This document shows, piece after piece, positions 1-5,437 of a stretch of DNA of 6,126 nucleotides (position 1 is the first letter of the stretch; every line of letters starts with the position of its first letter). Source of the stretch: Candidatus Margulisiibacteriota bacterium (GTDB taxonomy: Bacteria; Margulisbacteria; WOR-1; JAUWWO01); NCBI GenBank assembly GCA_030616825.1, contig JAUWWO010000033.1:1-6126 (forward strand). Reading direction: 5' to 3'. Below the pieces are notes generated by a model, which had not been told where the DNA came from, ran no database searches, and saw nothing but the letters and a program-made list of their open reading frames with translations. The position numbers were made by a program, and so were the translations under genes.

Positions 1-840
1 AGAAGAAAAAGGGGAAGAGCTAAAACTAAAGACGAAGAGAGTGAAGATGTTGAAGAAGGAGAAGATTCAAGTCATCTCCTCACCTTTCTTGAAAGGTTGC
101 CCGGGGGTATTCACATTATCTTTGCTGTTTATGGGAATGTTGATCGTAGAAGGAAATTATATAAATTGATTGAAAGAGTAGGGGAGACACGTGAATTCAA
201 GCCCTTTGCAGAATGGGAGCAGGAGAAACTTTTGTCATGGATAGTTAACAGGGTCAAGTTGTCCGGAAAGAAAATCGGAAGCCATGCAGCGAGGCTGCTC
301 ATGGAGGTATCCGGAAACAAGTTAAGGGCTCTTTCTCTGGAGATAGAAAAACTTATAACTTATATAGGAGAGGGAGAGTGGATCGAAGAGAGGGATGTTT
401 CCTCCCTTGCAAGTGCCGGGAGGATCAGTGTTTTTTCTCTTATTAATTCTCTCAGGGATAGAGATCTCCGGAGCTCACTTGAAGCTCTTGCTAGGCTTAT
501 CAGGGACAAAGAGGACATTCATGCTCTTTTAGGGCTTATGGCGACGCAATTTAGGATGCTCCTCCAGGTAAAGAGCCTGCAGGAACAAGGGTTAGGAGAG
601 CGAGAGATTGCAGACGCTCTTCGAGCAAATCTCTATTTTGTTAGAAAGAGCGCACAGAATACTCATAATTTCAGTATTGCCGAGCTCAAAAGGAACATGG
701 AACTTCTGCACATTGCTGATATGGAGCTGAAGAGAGGGCTTGCTACTCCTCAGGTTATTCTGGAATTAACTATTATTGAGATGTGTGGTAGCAAGCAAAA
801 AGAGAGGACTGGCTATACTAAACTTCAGAGAAAGCAATAA
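1..840 (+). CDS. holA: DNA polymerase III delta subunit, 5'-truncated
   Basis: Delta is the clamp-loader subunit that opens the beta sliding clamp at the replication fork. The frame is open from the first base, so the gene enters from the left edge; 279 residues are visible, and the N-terminal part of the AAA+-like domain is missing. The TTG at 97 is an internal leucine, not the start. Visible residues 1-24 are a highly charged stretch (basic, then Asp/Glu-rich). After it come the family pattern LLTFLERLP (26-34), a beta strand IIFAVYGN, and R-K-LYK followed by FKPF and LLSWIVNR (about 48-84). Next are the helical domain II with GNKLRALSLEIEKL (105-118) and the C-terminal helical collar domain (about 143-260, including IHALLGLMATQFRMLLQVK). 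This order matches HolA. The last 16 or so residues are polar and lie in the overlap with the next gene. The charged stretch is longer than in typical HolA, where only a short loop is expected. Identification is by recalled family pattern. Confidence 0.9.
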   Translation, partial: RRKRGRAKTKDEESEDVEEGEDSSHLLTFLERLPGGIHIIFAVYGNVDRRRKLYKLIERVGETREFKPFAEWEQEKLLSWIVNRVKLSGKKIGSHAARLLMEVSGNKLRALSLEIEKLITYIGEGEWIEERDVSSLASAGRISVFSLINSLRDRDLRSSLEALARLIRDKEDIHALLGLMATQFRMLLQVKSLQEQGLGEREIADALRANLYFVRKSAQNTHNFSIAELKRNMELLHIADMELKRGLATPQVILELTIIEMCGSKQKERTGYTKLQRKQ

Positions 841-2560
841 AAGGCTTCTTATTATATTGATCTTCTTTACCGCAGCGCTTTTTGCAGTGCCCATTCGTCT
901 TTTTTATATCCAGGTTGTGGAGCATGAATTTTACAAAACCAAATCAATCGACCAGCGAACAAGGATAATTATTCTTGCCGCTGATAGAGGTGACATTGTT
1001 GATAGAGAAGGGAATATCCTTGTCACATCAATTGATACTTATTCGATCTTTGCAATTCCAAGAAAGATAGAGGGGAAGGAGTATGTTGCGGGCAAGCTTT
1101 CGGGGATATTGGGAGTAACTAAATATTCTGTTTTAAATAAACTTTATAAGGATAAGCCTTTTGTTTGGATAAAAAGAAAGGTTTCAAAAGCTCTTGGAGA
1201 AAAAGTTAAAGCTGCAAAGCTTGATGGGATCGGGGCTCTGGTGGAAAAGAAAAGGGTTTATCCAAAGGGCAGTCTGGCCTCGCAGATTTTGGGCTTTGTG
1301 GGTGTGGACAATCAGGGGCTTTCAGGCATTGAGCTGGGGTTTGATAGGTATCTAAGAGGTGTTGAAGGGAAGCTGATTACAGAGAGCGATCCAAGCGGCC
1401 ATGAGCTTGTAGGGGCCGCTCCCAGGGAAATTCAATCCCCTACAGATGGTTTAAAGCTTGTACTCTCGGTTGACGAGGTTGTGCAATATATTTCTGAGAG
1501 GGAGCTTGAGGCCGCCCTTAAAAAACACAATGCTAAGTCGGGAACAATTATAGTTATGGATGTATCTTCCGGGGATATTCTGGCCATTGCGTCGAAGCCG
1601 GATTTTGATCCAAATAAATATTTAAAATTTCCAGCAAGATTTTGGGGGAGCCGTGCTATTTTGGATGTATATGAGCCAGGCTCTACATTTAAGCTGATTA
1701 CTATTGCTGCAGCACTTGAGGAGGATCTGTTTGACCTCTCCCAGAGAATGCATTGTCCGGAGTATATAAAAATAGGCGGGAAGACTATCCGTAATGCACA
1801 TCGTCTAAAGATAGAAGAAAAGGATGCTACTCTTACAGATATTTTAACTTTTTCTATAAACACAGGCGCGGTCAAGGTGGCCATGGAACTTGGCCCTCCA
1901 AGATTTTACGATTATATACAGGCATTTGGTTTTGGCCAGCGCACAGACATTGGAATCCCTGGAGAGACGCGAGGGATATTAAGGGATGTGGACAGCTGGT
2001 CCAAATCCGATATTGCTACTATTTCTTTTGGTCAGGGGATTGCGGTTACACCGCTCCAGCTTATCTCTGCCGTAGCTACAATAGCCAATGATGGGATTAA
2101 GCTAAAACCTATCCTGGTCAAGAGGATAGAGAGTATTGATGGAAATTTCGTTAAAATTTTTCCCAAGGAGGAAGGTGACAGGGTAATTTCCCAGAAGGCA
2201 GCGTCCGAGCTTAAGCAGATGATGGTGGATGTAGTGGAAAGGGGCACAGGCAAGCTTGCCAGAATAGCTGGTTTTAAGGTCGGTGGTAAAACCGGTACTG
2301 CGCAGAAGGTAAGAAAAGGCGGACGCGGTTATTGGCCGGGACATTATATTGCTTCGTTTGTTGGAATTGCACCGGCCTCACGACCCAAGATTGCGATACT
2401 TGTAGTTATAGATGATCCTCAGGATGTGCACTGGGGAGAAAAGGTTGCCGCGCCTGTATTTGCCCGTGTGGGGGAGGAGACGTTAAGATATTTAAACGTA
2501 GCGCCGGATGATGTGGCCGCTTTGAGCAATGTAGGGCAAGGCTTTAGCCTTGCAGATTAG
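776..2560 (+). CDS. ftsI: Class B penicillin-binding protein, FtsI/SpoVD type (peptidoglycan D,D-transpeptidase)
   Basis: This membrane-anchored enzyme cross-links septal peptidoglycan and acts with FtsW in the divisome. The 594 residues show a short basic cytoplasmic tail and one membrane helix (about 24-48). The dimerisation domain contains DRGDIVDREG (70-79) and VYPKGSLASQILGFVG (161-176) before GLSGIELGFDRYLRG (181-195). The transpeptidase domain has the nucleophile motif S303-T-F-K306, S360-I-N362 and K505-T-G507. Length and motif order fit FtsI; I see no PASTA domain at the C-terminus, which makes typical SpoVD less likely. The start is uncertain. TTG at 776 overlaps holA by 65 bases, GTG at 785 is nine bases further in, and TTG at 857 would cut into the membrane helix. 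No site has a convincing ribosome binding sequence, and translational coupling to holA is plausible. The last nine residues (VGQGFSLAD) are encoded by a palindromic repeat and are probably not ancestral. The enzyme assignment is firm; a division rather than elongation role is inferred. Confidence 0.93.
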   Translation: MRCVVASKKRGLAILNFRESNKRLLIILIFFTAALFAVPIRLFYIQVVEHEFYKTKSIDQRTRIIILAADRGDIVDREGNILVTSIDTYSIFAIPRKIEGKEYVAGKLSGILGVTKYSVLNKLYKDKPFVWIKRKVSKALGEKVKAAKLDGIGALVEKKRVYPKGSLASQILGFVGVDNQGLSGIELGFDRYLRGVEGKLITESDPSGHELVGAAPREIQSPTDGLKLVLSVDEVVQYISERELEAALKKHNAKSGTIIVMDVSSGDILAIASKPDFDPNKYLKFPARFWGSRAILDVYEPGSTFKLITIAAALEEDLFDLSQRMHCPEYIKIGGKTIRNAHRLKIEEKDATLTDILTFSINTGAVKVAMELGPPRFYDYIQAFGFGQRTDIGIPGETRGILRDVDSWSKSDIATISFGQGIAVTPLQLISAVATIANDGIKLKPILVKRIESIDGNFVKIFPKEEGDRVISQKAASELKQMMVDVVERGTGKLARIAGFKVGGKTGTAQKVRKGGRGYWPGHYIASFVGIAPASRPKIAILVVIDDPQDVHWGEKVAAPVFARVGEETLRYLNVAPDDVAALSNVGQGFSLAD

Positions 2561-2589
2561 AGAAATGCAACCCTAAAAGGGTTGCCCTG
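2531..2589. repeat. Compound double-hairpin palindromic repeat overlapping the ftsI 3' end
   Basis: Two perfect hairpins stand side by side. Hairpin 1 is gcaaggctttagccttgc (2536-2553), with a 7-bp stem and 4-base loop, or 8 bp and 2 bases. Hairpin 2 is gcaaccctaaaagggttgc (2567-2585), with an 8-bp stem and 3-base loop. An outer pair, agggcaa (2533-2539) with ttgccct (2582-2588), encloses both, so the whole element can also fold as one long structure. No T tract follows hairpin 2, so this is not a standard intrinsic terminator. The layout resembles REP/BIME-like dispersed repeats, and I recall similar gcaaggcTTTAgccttgc / gcaacccTAAAgggttgc units from genomes of uncultured bacteria. No second copy occurs in this window, so dispersal is inferred. 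The ftsI stop (2558-2560) lies between the hairpins. Confidence 0.7.
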
Positions 2590-2618
2590 TTGAGTCAGCA
2601 GTGACTTTTTGGTATAAT
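2590..2618 (+). promoter_or_regulatory. Sigma-70-type promoter of the trpS-scpA-scpB operon
   Basis: A -35 element TTGAGT (2590-2595, four of six matches to TTGACA) is separated by exactly 17 bp from a perfect -10 hexamer TATAAT (2613-2618). Transcription would start near 2625, about 20 bases before the trpS GTG, leaving a leader too short for a T-box or attenuator. The -35 element directly abuts the palindromic repeat that ends ftsI. This is the only convincing promoter seen in an intergenic region of the window. Confidence 0.7.
2593..2610 (+). terminator. Weak terminator-like hairpin or operator-like palindrome
   Basis: The sequence agtca-gcag-tgact (2593-2606) forms a 5-bp stem with a 4-base loop. 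Five T residues (2606-2610) follow, the first of them pairing in the stem. It lies 33 bases after the ftsI stop and could give some transcription termination, but the stem is short and AT-rich. The same palindrome lies between the -35 and -10 elements of the trpS promoter, so an operator is an alternative. Neither role is proven. Confidence 0.25.
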
Positions 2619-2629
2619 CACCAGGTTTC

Positions 2630-2636
2630 AGGAGGG
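2630..2636 (+). promoter_or_regulatory. Strong ribosome binding site of trpS
   Basis: AGGAGGG lies 8 bases before a GTG codon at 2645. This near-perfect Shine-Dalgarno sequence fixes the GTG as the trpS start and is by far the best such site in the window. Confidence 0.85.
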
Positions 2637-2644
2637 AAGTCTTA

Positions 2645-3628
2645 GTGGCTAAAAAGAGGGTTTTAAGCGGAATACAGCCAACAGGGAAGCTGCATCTTGG
2701 GAATCTGATTGGAGCTCTTGAGAATTGGGTTAAGATGCAGGAGGAGTACGAGTGCTTCTTTGAAATTGCCGATCTTCATGCGCTTACCAGCATGTATGAT
2801 GAAACCCGGGAGTTTAAGAAAAATGTCTTTGATGTTGCTCTTGATCTTCTTTCAGTTGGCTTGGATCCGGAGAAGTGTACTATGTTCTTGCAATCTGATG
2901 TGCCTGACCATTCGGAACTTCATTTGATTTTGTCGATGATAACGCCGCTTCCGTGGCTGGAGAGGGTCCCCACTTACAAAAGCAAGATCGAGGAGCTTAA
3001 AGAAAAGGATCTTGGCACTTATGGTTTTCTTGGATATCCTGTGCTTCAGGCTGCGGATATATTGATTTATAAGGCAGAACTTGTGCCCGTTGGCCAGGAT
3101 CAACTTCCACACCTTGAGTTTACCAGAGAAATTGCACGCAGGTTCAATTTTCTGTATGGAGAAGTTTTCCCCATTCCCAAAGAAGCAGTGACAGAGGTGC
3201 CCACTCTTCCTGGTATTGATGGCCGTAAAATGAGCAAGAGCTATGGGAATACAATAGCCATATCTGATTCTCCAGAGGTGATAAAAGAGAAGGTTAATGA
3301 TATGGTTACGGACCCGGCAAGGGTTAAGAGGGGTGACAAAGGGCATCCAGAGGTTTGTGTTGCTTTTGCATATCACAGGATATTTAATAAGGCAGCGCAG
3401 GACGAAGTGGCCAAAAAGTGCCGTGTGGCAGAGATCGGGTGTGTTGAATGTAAAAAGAACCTTGCTGAAATATTGACTAACTATCTTGCTTCGATCCGAT
3501 CTCGAAGAATTGAACTTGAGAAGCGTCCGGACAGCGTCAAGGAAATCCTTAAGTTTGGAGCAGAGAAGGCCGGAAAGATAGCGGGAGCGACCCTCGCCCA
3601 AACTAAAAAAGCTATGGGCCTTGTTTAG
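2645..3628 (+). CDS. trpS: Tryptophanyl-tRNA synthetase, probable iron-sulfur type
   Basis: This cytoplasmic class I aminoacyl-tRNA synthetase activates tryptophan with ATP and charges tRNA-Trp. It is 327 residues long, normal for bacterial TrpRS. The N-terminus reads SGIQPTGKLHLGN, with the HIGH-type motif H17-L-G-N20. Asp138 in YPVLQAADIL sits where the family has its tryptophan-selecting aspartate. VGQDQLPHLEFTREIARRFN (149-168) and the KMSKS loop K195-M-S-K-S199 follow. Cysteines 238, 259, 266 and 269 form C-x20-C-x6-C-x2-C, close to the pattern that I recall holding a [4Fe-4S] cluster in Thermotoga maritima TrpRS; the cluster here is inferred. The GTG start is set by the AGGAGGG site 8 bases upstream. 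The gene heads the probable trpS-scpA-scpB-HTH-queE transcript and has its own promoter. TrpRS and TyrRS are related, but the QPTG start, KMSKS context and GCVECKK tail favour TrpRS. Confidence 0.97.
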   Translation: MAKKRVLSGIQPTGKLHLGNLIGALENWVKMQEEYECFFEIADLHALTSMYDETREFKKNVFDVALDLLSVGLDPEKCTMFLQSDVPDHSELHLILSMITPLPWLERVPTYKSKIEELKEKDLGTYGFLGYPVLQAADILIYKAELVPVGQDQLPHLEFTREIARRFNFLYGEVFPIPKEAVTEVPTLPGIDGRKMSKSYGNTIAISDSPEVIKEKVNDMVTDPARVKRGDKGHPEVCVAFAYHRIFNKAAQDEVAKKCRVAEIGCVECKKNLAEILTNYLASIRSRRIELEKRPDSVKEILKFGAEKAGKIAGATLAQTKKAMGLV

Positions 3629-3641
3629 GAGCGGGAGAAGC

Positions 3642-4457
3642 ATGGTCGATTCTAAAATGAAGAAAAACAATTTGAATCTAGAAGAAGCTATTGCAGCGGA
3701 GCTTGAAAAGGAAGAGGATGTCTCCTCTTTGGGCAGCTATTTTGTTAAGCTCGACGCATTTGAGGGGCCATTTGATCTTCTACTGCATATGATAGATGAG
3801 GGCAAGATCGATATATACACAATTTCCGTTACACAGATAATCCGTGGCTATTTGGATTATCTATCGATAATGAAGGATCTTGATATTGTTATTGCTTCCG
3901 AATTTCTGCTTATGGCAGCGTATCTTATTGAGATGAAATCCAGGATGCTTCTGCCGGTAGAAGAAACACCCGAAGAGGAAGAAAACATTGAAGAGATAGA
4001 GAAAACCCTGCTGGAGCGGCTCCACGAATACAAGGTATTTAAGGCCCTGGCCGAGCGGCTCCGAGAGCGCAAAGAGGTTTTTGGCAGGACTTATTCCCGC
4101 TACAGCGTCGATGCCCCTCCTATGGAGGAGGAAAGAGATGTATTTTTAGCGGATGTTACTCTAAGGGACCTGGTCTCAGCTTTTCAGAGGATATGGGAAG
4201 CCGTGGAGGTCAGGGGGGAAATCCAAGAGATCCCCGATGACTATATCACCATCCCCGAAAAAATTAAGGAGATACTCGGGAAAGTCAGAAGAAAAAAAGA
4301 TGGGGTTCCTTTTGAAGCGCTTTTCACAAGGCTTGTTAAACTTGAGGTTGTGGTTACTTTCTTGGCCATATTAGAACTTGCCCGCCAGAGGTTAATTCAG
4401 GTTAAACAGAGTGACACCTTCGGATCGATATTAATTTTTGGAAGGGAGCCACATTGA
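3642..4457 (+). CDS. scpA: Segregation and condensation protein A (kleisin)
   Basis: ScpA is the kleisin that bridges the SMC heads and binds ScpB in the bacterial condensin, which compacts and segregates chromosomes. From ATG 3642 the product has 271 residues, a usual length. After a variable acidic N-terminus, FVKLDAFEGPFDLLLHMIDEGKIDIYTISVTQI (34-66) is the family signature. It is followed by SEFLLMAAYLIEMKSRMLLP (86-105), an acidic linker (107-120), and a coiled segment with EYKVFKALAERLRER (129-143). The C-terminal winged-helix region includes FEALFTRLVKLEVVVTFLAILELARQRLIQVKQ (224-256). ATG 3642 has AGGAG at 3627-3631, overlapping the trpS stop, with 10-base spacing. TTG 3621 would overlap trpS and add an unfamiliar leader; ATG 3657 has no ribosome binding site. 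Only 13 bases separate it from trpS, and its stop overlaps the scpB start. Confidence 0.96.
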   Translation: MVDSKMKKNNLNLEEAIAAELEKEEDVSSLGSYFVKLDAFEGPFDLLLHMIDEGKIDIYTISVTQIIRGYLDYLSIMKDLDIVIASEFLLMAAYLIEMKSRMLLPVEETPEEEENIEEIEKTLLERLHEYKVFKALAERLRERKEVFGRTYSRYSVDAPPMEEERDVFLADVTLRDLVSAFQRIWEAVEVRGEIQEIPDDYITIPEKIKEILGKVRRKKDGVPFEALFTRLVKLEVVVTFLAILELARQRLIQVKQSDTFGSILIFGREPH

Positions 4458-5071
4458 CCGAAGTTAGCAATCCCAGGATAAAGAGCATTTTGGAGTCACT
4501 TCTTTTTGTGTGCAAGAAGCCGCTGACTCTGGAGGAACTCTCTCCAATTATAGGTGTAGGAGAAGAGTCGGTCTCACGTGCCCTTGATGAACTTATGGTT
4601 GAATATGAGAACAAGGGTCTTCAGATAGTTAAAGTTGCTGGTGGGTGGCAGATGTGTACCAGGGTCGAGAATGCAGAGTATGTGGATAAACTATTAAGTT
4701 CGCCAATTATAACAACCCTTTCTCCTGCAGCATTGGAGACACTGTCCATTATATCTTACAAGCAGCCGGTAACCAGGCTTGAGGTCGAAGGGATACGCGG
4801 TGTTGCTTCGGATGGAGTGATTAAGACCCTCTTGGAAAAACGCATGGTCCGTGAAGTGGGGAGAGGAGATGGTGTTGGAAGACCTATTCTCTATGGTACT
4901 ACAACGGAATTCTTGAGGCACTTTGGTCTTAAGGATCTTGGGGATCTGCCAGCTCTTCCTTCCGGTGTTTTAGAGCAGACCAGGGCATTTCATGAGGGGA
5001 CAATCCTTCCTGCTGAAGCGCCGAAAGAAGAGGGCACGCAGGAGAAGGTTGAGGAAGTAAGTAGCAACTGA
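4454..5071 (+). CDS. scpB: Segregation and condensation protein B
   Basis: ScpB forms a dimer of tandem winged-helix proteins that binds ScpA and completes the SMC-ScpAB complex. The 205 residues contain the first winged helix, ILESLLFVCKKPLTLEELSPIIG (12-34), and then the strand LQIVKVAGGWQMCTR (56-70). The second winged helix holds the most conserved family block, LSPAALETLSIISYKQPVTRLEVEGIRGV (89-117), followed by LLEKRMVREVGRGDGVGRPILYGTT (126-150). TEFLRHFGLKDLGDLPALP ends the folded part. A polar, acidic, probably disordered tail (about 180-205) follows. The start is TTG 4454, whose TTGA overlaps the scpA stop TGA. GGGAG at 4444-4448 lies 5 bases upstream, an arrangement that suggests translational coupling and fits the fixed ratio of the two proteins. 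Confidence 0.96.
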   Translation: MTEVSNPRIKSILESLLFVCKKPLTLEELSPIIGVGEESVSRALDELMVEYENKGLQIVKVAGGWQMCTRVENAEYVDKLLSSPIITTLSPAALETLSIISYKQPVTRLEVEGIRGVASDGVIKTLLEKRMVREVGRGDGVGRPILYGTTTEFLRHFGLKDLGDLPALPSGVLEQTRAFHEGTILPAEAPKEEGTQEKVEEVSSN

Positions 5072-5084
5072 GAAAAGGATACAT

Positions 5085-5432
5085 ATGGAAGCAGAAGAAA
5101 GAAAAAAAACTATTGGGGAGATATTGAAAGCAGAGCGTGCCAGGAAGAAGTTGTCTCTTGATGAGGTCCAGGCAACAACTCGTGTTCATAAAAGATTTCT
5201 TAAATCTCTTGAGGAGAATAACTTTTCTTTAATTCCCACCAGGGTTTCGGCAAGAGGTTTTCTTAAGATTTATGCTGATTTTCTCGGGCTTGATGCAAAA
5301 GCAATTATGGTAGACTTTGATAGGGAGAATGGGAAAGATGATGTTGCAAGAGCTGTAATTACCCAGCCACTTGTGAGCGATAGATTACACAATGGACCAC
5401 GGTCGTATTTTCGAGCAAAGAGATTTTTTTAA
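5085..5432 (+). CDS. Small RodZ/YmfM-type helix-turn-helix protein without a membrane segment
   Basis: Residues 8-80 match the N-terminal cytoplasmic domain of RodZ/YmfM (HTH_25/XRE-like). The segment IGEILKAERARKKLSLDEVQATTRVHKRFLKSLEENNFSLIP is followed by VSARGFLKIYADFLGLD (54-70), the ARGF-x3-YA-x-x-LGLD hallmark. In RodZ this domain binds the actin homologue MreB and is followed by a basic linker, a membrane helix and a periplasmic domain. Here the protein stops at 115 residues with a polar tail (81-115) and no hydrophobic segment, so it should be soluble. It could be a cut-down RodZ that only binds MreB, or a DNA-binding regulator; the sequence does not decide. ATG 5085 has AAAAGGA (5073-5079) 5 bases upstream, 13 bases after scpB. 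The frame ends in a run of seven T, and queE begins five bases later, so no downstream exon-like remainder was lost here by a simple frameshift. Confidence 0.8.
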   Translation: MEAEERKKTIGEILKAERARKKLSLDEVQATTRVHKRFLKSLEENNFSLIPTRVSARGFLKIYADFLGLDAKAIMVDFDRENGKDDVARAVITQPLVSDRLHNGPRSYFRAKRFF

Positions 5433-5437
5433 AATAA

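Noticed and set aside
97..99. TTG at 97 as the start of holA.
   Set aside because: The frame is open to the first base, and residues before 97 (LLTFLER) belong to the conserved HolA pattern, so the TTG is an internal leucine codon.
1432..1884. A 150-codon open frame on the minus strand.
   Set aside because: It is antisense to the FtsI transpeptidase domain, and its serine-rich translation looks like a by-product of the coding strand.
2561..2644. A riboswitch or T-box leader upstream of trpS.
   Set aside because: The gap is only 84 bases and the predicted leader about 20. No T-box sequence or specifier hairpin is visible.
2852..3670. A 272-codon open frame on the minus strand.
   Set aside because: It lies almost wholly antisense to trpS, whose protein motifs are unmistakable. 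The minus-strand translation shows no recognisable domain, so it is a shadow frame.
4013..4062. gagcggctcc repeated at 4014 and 4053, the first copy within a perfect small palindrome.
   Set aside because: Both copies encode E-R-L in a charged helical part of ScpA, in the same frame, so shared codon use explains them. There is no flanking symmetry.
5424..5430. A run of seven T at the end of the RodZ-like gene, as a slippage or frameshift site or a terminator.
   Set aside because: Losing one T would add only a few residues before a stop, and gaining one would end almost at once; neither joins the frame to queE. No stable hairpin precedes the run, so it is not a convincing terminator.
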